Assembly: GCA_963709665.1 (NCBI GenBank)
Contig: CAVPWU010000002.1
Span: forward strand, 1,488,001 to 1,552,000
Reading direction: 5' to 3'
From: DASZIT01 sp963709665
GTDB taxonomy: Bacteria > Actinomycetota > Acidimicrobiia > Acidimicrobiales > RAAP-2
Length of the DNA stretch: 64,000 nt
Part shown: piece by piece, positions 49,941-58,503 of the stretch
Layout of the letters: every line of letters begins with the position of its first letter
Position numbering within the stretch: the stretch's first letter is position 1
The notes under the pieces: generated by a model
Databases searched by the model: none
Told to the model about the DNA's origin: nothing
Seen by the model: the letters and a program-made list of their open reading frames with translations, nothing else
Made by a program: the position numbers and the translations under genes

Positions 49941-51218
49941 CTACTCGGCGACGATGCGGACGATGTCGTCGAGGTGGGCGACGAACGACAGAAGGGCGTG
50001 GTGGTCGGGCATGCTGCCCAGCACGGAGTACACGTACCCGTGGTTGCCGTCGCGCCAGTTCAGCTTCTGGCCGGGAGGCCGGTTGAGGACCACCTGTTCG
50101 ATCCCGGGCAGTCGCCGCAGGGTCTCGAGGCCCTCGATGGCCACCATCTTCTCGCACCGGGCGGGGGCCTGGACGTAGAGGAGGAAGCCGATCCGGCGGC
50201 AGGCCGGCATGTCGGGGACCACGACCTCATCGCCCAGCGCGCACCGGAGGGCCAGATGGAGGAAGGGCACCCCGCTCGCCACCTCGAGGATCTCGGACAT
50301 CCCTCCACCGATCCGGCCATTGACCTCGATGACCACGGGGCCGTGGGAGGTGAGCTTGACCTCGGTGTGGAGGCACCCCACGGTCACCCCGAGCGCCCGG
50401 ATGGCCTGCTCGGCCACCGCCACGACCTCGTCACCGACGTCCGCCGGAAGGCTGCTCGGAACGAAGAACCCCGTCTCCCGGAACGGCTCGGCCGGTGGCA
50501 GCCGTCCGGTCACCGACAGGTGGCTGATCCGGCCGGCGCTCACGACGCTCTCCACCGAGACGTAGTTGGCGAACCCCGACCCGACGCCGGCCACCGCAGC
50601 CAGCGGGTCCGGGATGTACTCCTCGACCACCAGCTCCTCGTCGATCCCGTCGGCCGCCGGGTCGCGGGCCAGCAGGTTGGCCAGTGCCCGGAGTTCATCC
50701 ACGGTGGTGGCGAGCACCGTGTCCCGGCTACCCCCACCGTGGCGGGGCTTCAGCACCACCGGGAAGGCAGCCTCCTCCCCGATGGCCGCCACGTCGCCGC
50801 CTTCCACCGCCCAGGACCGGGGAGCCCGCAGGCCGGCTCCGGCCAGCACCCGACGCTGCTCGAACTTGTCGGTCAGGCGCCCGGCCACCTCCGGCGTGAC
50901 GTGGGGCAGTCCCAGGCGCTCCGCCATCCGGGCCGTCCACACCAGCACATCGTCGGCCAGGCCGAGGATGCCCCGGGGCTCGTGGACGGCGATGGCGGCG
51001 GCGGCCGCCACGTCGTCCAGACCGGTGACGTCCACGATCGGCCCCATGCGCCGGAGCAGATGGGCCCTCGAGCCCAGGTGCTGGATGCCACCGTCCACCA
51101 CCCACACCAGCTCGCAGACACCCTCGGCGGCGGCCGCGATGTCCATGGCCGAGAACCAGTTGACGGTGAAGACGTAGGCCAGCCGGGGGAGGCCGGCGGG
51201 CGGCGACGGAACGGGCAC
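49941..51218 (-). CDS. ATP-grasp ligase (carboxylate-amine ligase-like)
   Basis: A 425-residue ATP-grasp enzyme: LTDKFEQRRVLAGAGLRAPR (A-domain), FPVVLKPRHGGGSRDTVLAT (ATP lysine), DEELVVEEYIPDP, and the catalytic end GCLHTEVKLTSHGPVVIEVN followed by GRIGGGMSE. The last pattern resembles BacD/DapB-type L-amino-acid ligases and related natural-product enzymes making amide bonds. It follows the acyl-CoA dehydrogenase-like gene by 13 bases. The pair may act on one small molecule; the product cannot be predicted. Confidence 0.85.
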   Translation of the reverse strand: MPVPSPPAGLPRLAYVFTVNWFSAMDIAAAAEGVCELVWVVDGGIQHLGSRAHLLRRMGPIVDVTGLDDVAAAAAIAVHEPRGILGLADDVLVWTARMAERLGLPHVTPEVAGRLTDKFEQRRVLAGAGLRAPRSWAVEGGDVAAIGEEAAFPVVLKPRHGGGSRDTVLATTVDELRALANLLARDPAADGIDEELVVEEYIPDPLAAVAGVGSGFANYVSVESVVSAGRISHLSVTGRLPPAEPFRETGFFVPSSLPADVGDEVVAVAEQAIRALGVTVGCLHTEVKLTSHGPVVIEVNGRIGGGMSEILEVASGVPFLHLALRCALGDEVVVPDMPACRRIGFLLYVQAPARCEKMVAIEGLETLRRLPGIEQVVLNRPPGQKLNWRDGNHGYVYSVLGSMPDHHALLSFVAHLDDIVRIVAE

Positions 51219-51231
51219 AGGTGTTCTTTCG

Positions 51232-52425
51232 TCAGATCTGACGGCGAACCTGTAGGAACGTCGCGTTATCAGTCACGTAGCGGTCGTTGCTGACCATCAC
51301 CAGCGCCCCGTTGGCGTCCCGGATGATGCGATCGAGCGAGTGCGGGGAGTCGCGCCGGTAGCCGGCGATGCCGCAGATGCGGAGGGCGGCGGTGGCCACC
51401 CGCAACGCCAGCTCCGAGGTGCCCACCTTGAGAGTGCGGAGCGCCACGATGTAGCCGGCGTTGTCCAGGTCACCGACGGCGTCCAGGGCCTCGAACTGCA
51501 GAAGGGCAGTCACCAGCAGCGACCGCGACTGTTGCAGGTCCCCGGCCAGCTCGGCCAGGCGCACCGAGGAGAGCGGCGTGGTGCCGATGGCCTTGCGGGC
51601 GGCGGCCCGGACGAAGGTATGGGCCTTGGACGCCGCCGCCTCGGCCAGCCCCACCCACGCCGCACTGAGCAGGATCTGACGACTCTGGATGCCGCCGTCG
51701 CTGGCGATCACCCCGAAGGGAACCGGCACCAGGTCGTCCGGGGACGTCTCGGCCCTCAGGCGGTACCCGATGCTGCAGGTCCCCCTCAGCCCCAACGCGT
51801 CCCACGACGAGGTGGGTTCCAAGGTCACGTCGTCCTTGCGGCAGATGAGGAGCACCTGGTCGGACTCGGGGGCACCGGGGGCACGACGGGCGGTGGCCGT
51901 GATCACATCGGCATCGGCGCCGTACGAGATGGCCAGCGCCTCCTTGTCGAGGGCCAGCCGGTCCCCCTTCTCCTCCACTGCACACCGGCTGCGGGTGGCG
52001 TCTCCCCCGAGCCCCACCTCGCTGTTGCAGCTGGCGATGAGCAGCTCCCGTTCGGCGACCTCCCGCAGGAAGGCCCGGGTGCCGGGGGAGGTGCCGTGAC
52101 GGGCGATGTTGAACACCTCGATGCTGTGCATGGCCAGCACCAGCGCCGCCGAGGTGCAGTGGACGGCCAGGGCCCGGACCGCCCATGCCAGGTCGGCCAG
52201 GGTGGCGCCGCTCCCACCGAGCTCGGTGGGCACCAGGGCCGACAGGAGGCCCTCGGCCCGGAGTGCGGCGACCGCCTCGGCGGGGAAGCGACCCGACCGG
52301 TCGACGTCGTCGGCCACCGGCCCCGCGATCTCCTGGCCGATGAACCACGCCTTCCGCTCCCACCGTCCCGTCCCGTTCGACGGCGCCGTGAGGCCCATCG
52401 CCAGGTCCGTCGCCGCGCCGTCCAT
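51232..52425 (-). CDS. acyl-CoA dehydrogenase-like flavoprotein
   Basis: A 397-residue ACAD-fold protein from the ATG at 52425 (GGGGAG seven bases upstream); a GTG at 52470 would add 15 residues. Segments include LLSALVPTELGGSGATLADL, SCNSEVGLGGDATRSRCAVE, SWDALGLRGTCSIGYRL and the C-terminal ALRICGIAGYRRDSPHSLDR with RIIRDANGA. The last corresponds to the FAD-contacting region. The usual catalytic Glu is not obvious, so it may be an oxygenase or natural-product tailoring enzyme. Operon with the ATP-grasp ligase. Confidence 0.83.
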   Translation of the reverse strand: MDGAATDLAMGLTAPSNGTGRWERKAWFIGQEIAGPVADDVDRSGRFPAEAVAALRAEGLLSALVPTELGGSGATLADLAWAVRALAVHCTSAALVLAMHSIEVFNIARHGTSPGTRAFLREVAERELLIASCNSEVGLGGDATRSRCAVEEKGDRLALDKEALAISYGADADVITATARRAPGAPESDQVLLICRKDDVTLEPTSSWDALGLRGTCSIGYRLRAETSPDDLVPVPFGVIASDGGIQSRQILLSAAWVGLAEAAASKAHTFVRAAARKAIGTTPLSSVRLAELAGDLQQSRSLLVTALLQFEALDAVGDLDNAGYIVALRTLKVGTSELALRVATAALRICGIAGYRRDSPHSLDRIIRDANGALVMVSNDRYVTDNATFLQVRRQI

Positions 52426-52610
52426 CGGTCTGCTCCCCGCGCTGTCGGGTGTGGGCTGGTGCCCGGACACCCCTGGATTTGGACCGAGGGTAGTACGGTG
52501 CCGTCCCCACGACGCCCCTCATCCCACAACCTCCCCCGCCCCGCCTGGGGTCCCGCGGCGCGGCCCGCCGGGCCGGCCCGGCATCGAGCCACCGGGGGAT
52601 CCCGACGACG

Positions 52611-52616
52611 TAGGCT
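52611..52616 (+). promoter_or_regulatory. -10 box TAGGCT ahead of the WbsX-like fragment
   Basis: TAGGCT ends six bases before the GTG at 52623. Confidence 0.45.
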
Positions 52617-52622
52617 GCGCGG

Positions 52623-52823
52623 GTGACGATCGACGGGGTCTCCGAACCGGTCACGGGCGCCGGGGGAACGCCTGCCGAGGGAACGCCTCGGGTGATCGCC
52701 TTCGCTCTTCCCCGGTTCCACCCGGCGTACGTCGGGCGGGGGCCGCGGGTCCTGGCGGGGGACGGGCCCGGCCTCTCCATCGCCCACCTCACCGCCGGCC
52801 GCACGGTGACACCGATCCGATGA
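52623..52823 (+). CDS. 66-residue protein, possible WbsX/GH99-like remnant
   Basis: Leaderless GTG ORF whose stop overlaps the next gene's ATG (ATGA). Residues 23-32, RVIAFALPRFHP, resemble the opening strand of WbsX-type glycan proteins (recalled form RLIAFYLPQFHP), but the following conserved sequence is missing and the rest is unrecognised. It may be a decayed gene start kept because it drives translation of the methyltransferase, or a distinct small protein. Confidence 0.45.
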   Translation: MTIDGVSEPVTGAGGTPAEGTPRVIAFALPRFHPAYVGRGPRVLAGDGPGLSIAHLTAGRTVTPIR

Positions 52824-53887
52824 CCACCGGGCCGGGGTCCGGCGATCGGGGGCCGGACACCGATGTGGTGTCCATCTACGACACCAAGGTCGACCGGGAG
52901 GGGCCGGAGAGCGCCCACACCGCCGCCCTCGAACTCGTCGGGTGGAACAAGCGCGTCCTCGAGGTCGGCTGCGCCGGCGGCCATGTGACCACCGCCCTGG
53001 TCGAGCAGGGGTGCACCGTGGTGGGGGTGGAGATCGACCCCCGTGCCGCCGCCGCCGCCGAGCGAGTGGCCGAGCACGTGGTGGTGGGGGACATCGACAC
53101 CGGTGACATCTGGGCCGAGCTCGAGGGCCAGCGGTTCGACGTGGTGCTCCTCGGCGACGTGCTCGAGCACCTCCGGGACCCGCTCGAAGCGCTCCGACGG
53201 TTCACCAACTACCTCGGACCCGAGGGCGTGGTCGTGATCTCGCTGCCCAACATCGCCCACGGCGACGTGCGCCTGACGCTGCTCGGTGGCGTCTTCCCCT
53301 ACCGGGCCACCGGACTCCTCGACCGGACCCACCTCCACTTCTTCACCCGCGACACCGCCCTGGAGCTGATGGAGCAGGCCGGGCTGGTCCCGGTCACCAT
53401 GCGCCGGATCGTGATGCCCCTGTTCACCACCGAGCTGGCGGTTCCGCGTCACGGCGCCGACCCGTCGGTGGTGGCCGCGCTCCTCGAGGACCCGGATGCC
53501 GAGACCTACCAGTTCGTCTTCGCCGCCGTCCGTGACGGCGGCGACGCCCGCGTCCGCCGTGCCCTGGCCCGGCTCCTCCGGCTGGAGGACGAGCTCCGGC
53601 TGGCCGAGGCCCGGCTGGCCGTGGCACAGGCGGAGGGTGCCGAGGCGACACGCACGTCAGCCGAGCTCCGGGAGGAGCGGGATGCCGCCCGGCGGGACGC
53701 CGCCGACGCCTCAGCGGCCGTCGAGTCGGAGCGGGCGGCGGGGGAGCGCTCCCGGAACGAGTGGGCTGCGCAGGTGGCGAAGGCCACCGCCGAGCTGGCG
53801 GCGCTGCGCTCCACCCGGACGTTCCGCTGGAGCCGGCTGCCGAGGTGGCTCTACGGGCGTCTCCGGCGTCCCGTGCCGCCCCGCTGA
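52820..53887 (+). CDS. glycan-cluster-type SAM methyltransferase with coiled-coil tail
   Basis: A 355-residue protein. The methyltransferase domain (about 20-220) has VLEVGCAGGHVTTALVEQGC, VVGVEIDPRAAAAAERVAEH, DVVLLGDVLEHLRDPLEALR and VISLPNIAHGDVRLTLLGG. A coiled coil (about 260-330) is followed by a C-terminal STRTFRWSRLPRWLYGRLRR, similar to a tail motif common on surface-polysaccharide enzymes. A role in envelope glycan modification is likely. Coupled by ATGA to the 66-residue ORF. Confidence 0.83.
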   Translation: MTTGPGSGDRGPDTDVVSIYDTKVDREGPESAHTAALELVGWNKRVLEVGCAGGHVTTALVEQGCTVVGVEIDPRAAAAAERVAEHVVVGDIDTGDIWAELEGQRFDVVLLGDVLEHLRDPLEALRRFTNYLGPEGVVVISLPNIAHGDVRLTLLGGVFPYRATGLLDRTHLHFFTRDTALELMEQAGLVPVTMRRIVMPLFTTELAVPRHGADPSVVAALLEDPDAETYQFVFAAVRDGGDARVRRALARLLRLEDELRLAEARLAVAQAEGAEATRTSAELREERDAARRDAADASAAVESERAAGERSRNEWAAQVAKATAELAALRSTRTFRWSRLPRWLYGRLRRPVPPR

Positions 53888-53984
53888 TCGGCGCCGCCAA
53901 CGCCCGCCCGGCACCGGATCGGGACTACCGGCCACCGGTCCCGACACCGGCGGTCACGTAGCCTGCATAGGTTCGTCTGTCCGC

Positions 53985-54000
53985 GATGTCCTGAGACATC
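53985..54000. other. 16-bp imperfect palindrome downstream of tRNA-Val
   Basis: GATGTC and GACATC flank CTGA, eight bases past the tRNA 3' end. It could be a weak terminator for the tRNA transcript or the trace of a mobile-element end; no transposase or integrase is nearby. Confidence 0.35.
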
Positions 54001-54007
54001 ACACAGG

Positions 54008-54081
54008 TGGGCGCTGAGGGACTCGAACCCACGACCTGCTGCTTGTAAGGCAGCTGCTCTAACCAACTGAGCTAAACGCCC
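54008..54081 (-). tRNA. tRNA-Val (anticodon UAC)
   Basis: Minus-strand cloverleaf: acceptor GGGCGTT/AGCGCCC, D-arm GCTC...GAGC, anticodon stem GCTGC/GCAGC with loop CTTACAA (anticodon TAC), and T-loop TTCGAGT. The T stem GTGGG/CCCTC has one T-T mismatch. CCA is not encoded. The first ten bases overlap the 3' end of the inositol-phosphatase gene on the same strand, whose TAG stop is tRNA bases 8-10. Confidence 0.93.
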
Positions 54082-54833
54082 GAAGGCACAACGCTACCTG
54101 CCGCCGCATCGCGGAACTCGACGTAGAGCTCGCCGGTGGCGGCCGCCACCGGGGTCCGCCGGTGGTCGTGCTGGAGGGTGACCAGCTCTCGGCCCTGGGA
54201 CTCCCCCACCACCGCCCCCGCCTCCCGGCAGACGAGCAGCCCGCCCAGGTAGTCCCAGCTCCCGAGGGAGGATCCCCCGACCACCGCGTAGCCGTCGAGC
54301 GCCCCCTCGGCCACGGCGCAGAGGTCGAGAGCGGCGGCCCCCAGCCCCCGGTACTGGGACCATCCGAAGTAGCTCCGGGGATAGCCGGAGAACCCGACGA
54401 TGGCCTGGTTCAACGCCCGGCAGCCGGTCGGGCGGATCGGGCGTCCGTCCCGCCTCGCCCCACCGCCCCGGGACGCCTCGAACCGGACCCCCGACGCCTG
54501 GTTGACCACCACCGCCGCACGGGGCCCCCGCTCGTCGACGGCGCAGAGGCTGGTGGCGTACCAGGGGATTCCCCGGGCGGCGTTGGTGGAGCCGTCCACC
54601 GGGTCGAGGACCACCACCACCTCCCGGTCGCCCTGGGTCAGCCCGGACTCCTCGGAGAGCACCCCCAGCCCGGCAGCACGGAGCACGGCCAGGGCCGCGT
54701 CGTCGGCGGCCAGGTCCGAGCGGTACTGGCCGTCCCGGGTACCGGCCAGCCCCCAGTCCTCGAGCTCCTCCAGGGCCGTCGCCACCGCGTCCGCCGCCCG
54801 GTGGAGCACGGACAGCAGTTCCGGGTCGTCCAT
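54072..54833 (-). CDS. inositol-monophosphatase family protein
   Basis: A 253-residue Mg2+-dependent phosphatase: LSEESG (metal Glu), VVVLDPVDGSTNAARGIPWY (DPVDGS motif) and SSLGSWDYLGGLLVCREAGA (WDxxxG variant). Possible substrates include inositol phosphate, fructose bisphosphate or PAP. The last codons and TAG stop lie within the tRNA-Val gene. ATG 54833 is close to the divergent gene at 54881. Confidence 0.88.
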   Translation of the reverse strand: MDDPELLSVLHRAADAVATALEELEDWGLAGTRDGQYRSDLAADDAALAVLRAAGLGVLSEESGLTQGDREVVVVLDPVDGSTNAARGIPWYATSLCAVDERGPRAAVVVNQASGVRFEASRGGGARRDGRPIRPTGCRALNQAIVGFSGYPRSYFGWSQYRGLGAAALDLCAVAEGALDGYAVVGGSSLGSWDYLGGLLVCREAGAVVGESQGRELVTLQHDHRRTPVAAATGELYVEFRDAAAGSVVPSGV

Positions 54834-54880
54834 GGTCGGACGTTACCGGACCGACCGCCGGCCGGTAGGCTCATGGCCCT

Positions 54881-55438
54881 GTGGCAGTCATCGACGTGGC
54901 CGGATATGTGGCGGACCTCAAGGATCACTCGGTGGACCACGGGTTCCACGTGCACGACGAGCGCCACTTCGTCGAGACCTACTCCCTGCGCCAGGTCTGG
55001 GAGGTGGAGCTGCACCCCGAGGACGGCTGCGGGGGTCCCCTCGACCTCCACCTCGCCCTGGAGATCGATCCCCGCACCCTGTTGTCGTTCGAGGACGCGG
55101 TGTTCGGGCTCCCCGAGGACGAGGTCCCGCCGGACGACTTCCACTTTCCCCTGACCTTCACCTGGGCACTGCCGCCGCTGCCCAACGGGCCGGACCTCCT
55201 GCGCCTGGCCATCGACCTCGCCGGGATCGGTGGCATCGAGCTCCCCCTCGAGGTCTCCGCCATCGACTCCTACGCCTCGGCCACCGACGCCGCCGAACGC
55301 CGGCTGACCATCGTGGCCCGGGCCCCGGTGTCCCTGACCAGGATCCTGGCTGGCGAGGAGATGATGTGCGACGTCTTCGACCGCTGCCTGGCGGTCAGCC
55401 GCTACCTCCTGGACTCGGCCGGAGCCTGGCTCGAGTGA
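54881..55438 (+). CDS. conserved actinobacterial protein of unknown function
   Basis: A 185-residue acidic soluble protein without signal peptide or membrane segment. Beta-rich segments (WEVELHPEDGCGGPLDLHLA, FHFPLTFTWALPPLPNG) and an Asp/Glu-rich composition are the only features. A TAGGCT box lies nine bases upstream of the GTG. The stop overlaps the lipoprotein start (GTGA), so they form a coupled pair. Not recognised as a named family. Confidence 0.72.
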   Translation: MAVIDVAGYVADLKDHSVDHGFHVHDERHFVETYSLRQVWEVELHPEDGCGGPLDLHLALEIDPRTLLSFEDAVFGLPEDEVPPDDFHFPLTFTWALPPLPNGPDLLRLAIDLAGIGGIELPLEVSAIDSYASATDAAERRLTIVARAPVSLTRILAGEEMMCDVFDRCLAVSRYLLDSAGAWLE

Positions 55439-55869
55439 CCACCCCCCGGACCCGGCGGGCGCTCTCCCGGTGGGCGGCCGGGATCGGGCTCCTCGCCGCC
55501 GCCGGGCTCGGCCTGTCCGCCTGCGGGGACGGTGGGGCCTCCTCGGCCCGTCTGGCGTGCGGTCATGTCTCCACCTCGCTGGCCCTCTACAAGCGCTCCG
55601 TCGCCGCCACCGACCCGTCCAGCGCCACCCGGCTGGCCGACCTGGCCAACCTGCAGCTCAGCGAGGCCCTCGGCGAGGCCGCCCAGGCGGCCAGCGAGAA
55701 CGGCCAGTGGCAGGCCCTGATGACCACCCTGGCCGAACAGGGGCGGGTACCCGAGTCCGATCTGGTGGGGGCGCTGACCGCCCAGTGCGCGGTGGCCGAC
55801 TCCTCCAACGCCAACGAGCCGGCGCCCCCCTCGAGCATCCCGCCGGCCACCACTCCGCCGAAGTCCTGA
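55435..55869 (+). CDS. small lipoprotein
   Basis: A 144-residue lipoprotein: twin-Arg-like basic N-terminus (TTPRTRRALSRW), hydrophobic core and lipobox LSAC (Cys30 in GLGLSACGDGG). The mature part is mostly helical (LADLANLQLSEALGEAAQAA) and ends in a Pro/Thr-rich tail. It resembles actinobacterial surface lipoproteins of unknown function. Coupled by GTGA to the preceding gene. Confidence 0.78.
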   Translation: MTTPRTRRALSRWAAGIGLLAAAGLGLSACGDGGASSARLACGHVSTSLALYKRSVAATDPSSATRLADLANLQLSEALGEAAQAASENGQWQALMTTLAEQGRVPESDLVGALTAQCAVADSSNANEPAPPSSIPPATTPPKS

Positions 55870-56053
55870 GCCCCTCCGCCGCCGGCCGCCGGGAGCCACG
55901 GCGGGCTCGGGCCGACGGGGACTCGGGCGGTGAGCACCCGTGGAGCCCTTCGGTCCACGTCCGCCACCGAGTCGGACCGACCGGTCCCCACGGACGACCA
56001 CCGGCTCGTCCCGGATCCTTCTCCGGACCGGGTGGTGGGACGACTCCGCCCGG

Positions 56054-58372
56054 TCAGGGGACCGAGGTGACCGGTGCCACCGTGGTGGGGGTGGTCGCCG
56101 GCGTCGGGGCGGCGAGGGTCTTCCCGGCCTGGTGGAGGCGTCCGACCCGGACCATCTCCGGGAGGAGGTGGGCGTCCAGCCAGGTTCCCGCCGCCACCGT
56201 GGGGACGATGTGCACCCCGTCGGCGTCCCGGATCTGCACCCCGTCGAGGTCGGTCTGGAACTGTCCTCCCGGGCACAGCATGGCCCCGAAGTCCTCCACC
56301 TCCACCGTCTGCGGGTGCTCGGCGGCCACCTGCCGGAGGATGGCGTTGTACTGGGCCAGGCGGGTCGCCGAATCCTCCGGCCACGGCTGGCCGTTGGGCT
56401 GCTCGCCCGAGCTGAAGCAGGGGGAGGTCAAGAGCACCACCAGGGCTCCGGTGGAGCTGGCCGTCCGCACCGCCAGCTCGAGCGACTTCTTGACCACGGC
56501 GTCGAAGGCCGGCTCACCGATGTGCATCCACTGCCCGTCGAGCATGCGATCGGTCACCTCCCACCGCCCGGCCAGGATGGCCACCACGTCGGGGTGGAAG
56601 AGCTTCAGGTCGCCCTCCCACTGGGCCGGCCACTGCTGGGAGGTCGGACTGTTGGGGTTGCAGGCGTCGACGGTGTCCTCCGGGACACCGTGTCCGAGGT
56701 ACTCGGGGCTGATGACCACCCCGCACCCGATGATGGCCCCGTTGTCGAGGTCGACGTCATACCCCTGCTGGGGGCTGGTGAGGGACATGGCCAGCCCCAT
56801 CCGGGAGGCCACCGAGTCGCCGAAGACGGCCACCTTCACCGGAGGTCCGGTGTACTGGGTCCCGGTCGGTCGGGCCGTCTGGGCGGCGGCGGCGTCGACG
56901 GCGGCGGGGAGCGTGGCCATCACGGTGACCGCCACCACCGCCAGGAAGGCTCCGGAGGTGACCAGCCAGGCCCGCCACTCGGTCAGCGTCCGCATCCGCC
57001 CCCGACGGATCGGCTCCTCCACCAGGTAGAAGGAGCCGGTGGCCACGATCAGGGTCACGCCGATCCGCACCACCAGCAGCGGGTAGCCGAAGAGGTGCAG
57101 GCGGGCGGCGGTGAGGATGGCGAACAGCGGGAAGTGCCACAGGTAGGTGCCGTAGGAGATCTTGCCCACGTACTGGAACACCGGGTTGCCCAGCGCCCGG
57201 GCGATCCCACCCAGCTGGTTGGTCACCGCCGTGAAGATGACGAAGGCCACCCCCACCGCGATCAGGAGGTAACCCCCCCGGAAGAGGAAGGGGGTGGGTG
57301 CCGAGAGGTGGGACCACAGGTAGGCGTAGGCCACCACCACCATCCAGCCCAGCACCTGGAGGACGATCCGCCCCGTCCCGGCCGGGAGCTCCCAGGCGGC
57401 GATGGGACGCACCGCCGAGCCCCGCCGGTGGCGCAGGTCGCGCCGGTGGGCCGGGGGCGGGGCGGCGCCGACGGTGCCGGTCGCCGGGTGGGCGCGGCCG
57501 GTCCGTCCGTTGGCGATGTCGTGCTGCAGGTCCGGGGGGAGGGCGCGCCGGTACTGGGCCCAGATGGCCATCCCGATGGCCAGCGACGCCCCCACCAGCA
57601 TGTCCTGGGCGCGGGTGTCGGTCCCCTCGTAGATGCGCATCACCGTGGAGGGCCCGTTGTACTGCAGCGCCATGTCCAGGGCCGAGGCCACCGCCCCGAC
57701 CACCGCCACCCCGAACAGCGGCCACAGCCGCCGGGCCGGGGAGAGCCGACGGCTCAGCCACAGGACCCCGAGCACCACCGGGGGCCACACGAAGTAGAAC
57801 TGCTCCTCGATGGAGAGCGACCACATGTGCTGGAGCGGGGACGGCTGGGCGGTGAGGTTGAAGTAGTTGGTGCCGGCGAAGATGAAGTGCCAGTTGGCCA
57901 CGTAGAAGAGGGCCGACAGGGAGTCGAGCCGGAGATTGGCGAACTCGTCGGGGGTGGCGAAGAACTTGGCGTAGATGGCCACCCCCAGCAGCATGACCAG
58001 CAGGGCGGGCAGCAGCCGGCGGGCGCGGCGGGCCCAGAACTGACCGAGATGGATGGTCAGGCGCTTGCGCCACTCACCGATCAGCAGGGAGGTGATCAGG
58101 AACCCCGAAAGCACGAAGAACACGTCGATGGTCAGGAACCCGCCCCCCAGGATGGGTGCCCCGCCGTGGTACATCATCACGCCCAGCACGGCCAGGGCGC
58201 GCAGCCCGTCGAGGGCGGGGATGAAGCCGAAGCTGATCGGTCGCCCACGGGCCGCGTCGGACGTCGCCGCGGCCGGTCGTGTTCCTCTGGGGGCGGCGTG
58301 GGCAGCCGGGCTCATCCTCGGGCCTCCGGGCACCGTCGGGCCGGCCCCGGGGGCCGGCGTGGTGGCGGCCAC
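56054..58372 (-). CDS. acyltransferase-3 (OafA-like) with SGNH domain
   Basis: A 772-residue O-acyltransferase for envelope glycans. The membrane half (50-480) begins GFIPALDGLRALAVLGVMMYH and has GGFLTIDVFFVLSGFLITSL, QFWARRARRLLPALLV, HMWSLSIEEQFYFVWP and SYGTYLWHFPLF. The external SGNH domain (530-730) carries VAVFGDSVASRMG (nucleophile Ser), the GRWEVTD block and DGVHIVP (DxxH). Acyl groups pass through the membrane domain to sugars outside. Possibly linked to the glycan methyltransferase at 52.8 kb. Confidence 0.92.
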   Translation of the reverse strand: MAATTPAPGAGPTVPGGPRMSPAAHAAPRGTRPAAATSDAARGRPISFGFIPALDGLRALAVLGVMMYHGGAPILGGGFLTIDVFFVLSGFLITSLLIGEWRKRLTIHLGQFWARRARRLLPALLVMLLGVAIYAKFFATPDEFANLRLDSLSALFYVANWHFIFAGTNYFNLTAQPSPLQHMWSLSIEEQFYFVWPPVVLGVLWLSRRLSPARRLWPLFGVAVVGAVASALDMALQYNGPSTVMRIYEGTDTRAQDMLVGASLAIGMAIWAQYRRALPPDLQHDIANGRTGRAHPATGTVGAAPPPAHRRDLRHRRGSAVRPIAAWELPAGTGRIVLQVLGWMVVVAYAYLWSHLSAPTPFLFRGGYLLIAVGVAFVIFTAVTNQLGGIARALGNPVFQYVGKISYGTYLWHFPLFAILTAARLHLFGYPLLVVRIGVTLIVATGSFYLVEEPIRRGRMRTLTEWRAWLVTSGAFLAVVAVTVMATLPAAVDAAAAQTARPTGTQYTGPPVKVAVFGDSVASRMGLAMSLTSPQQGYDVDLDNGAIIGCGVVISPEYLGHGVPEDTVDACNPNSPTSQQWPAQWEGDLKLFHPDVVAILAGRWEVTDRMLDGQWMHIGEPAFDAVVKKSLELAVRTASSTGALVVLLTSPCFSSGEQPNGQPWPEDSATRLAQYNAILRQVAAEHPQTVEVEDFGAMLCPGGQFQTDLDGVQIRDADGVHIVPTVAAGTWLDAHLLPEMVRVGRLHQAGKTLAAPTPATTPTTVAPVTSVP

Positions 58373-58503
58373 AGTCTCGCAGACCCGGCCGTCGGGACGG
58401 TGGCGCCTCGGCCGGTCGACGGACCGGCCCCGGGGTCAGACGACGGCGGCCCCGGAGCGTTCGACAGTCCCCGGTCGGCCCCCCGACCGGCCGGGGACTG
58501 CGA

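Noticed and set aside
51230..51243. 14-bp palindrome CGTCAGATCTGACG at the acyl-CoA dehydrogenase stop
   Set aside because: It is mostly coding sequence plus the stop codon, inside an operon with 13 bp between genes; an operator or terminator there is unlikely.
54008..54081. Integrated element at the tRNA
   Set aside because: No integrase, excisionase or second partial tRNA copy was found in the window.
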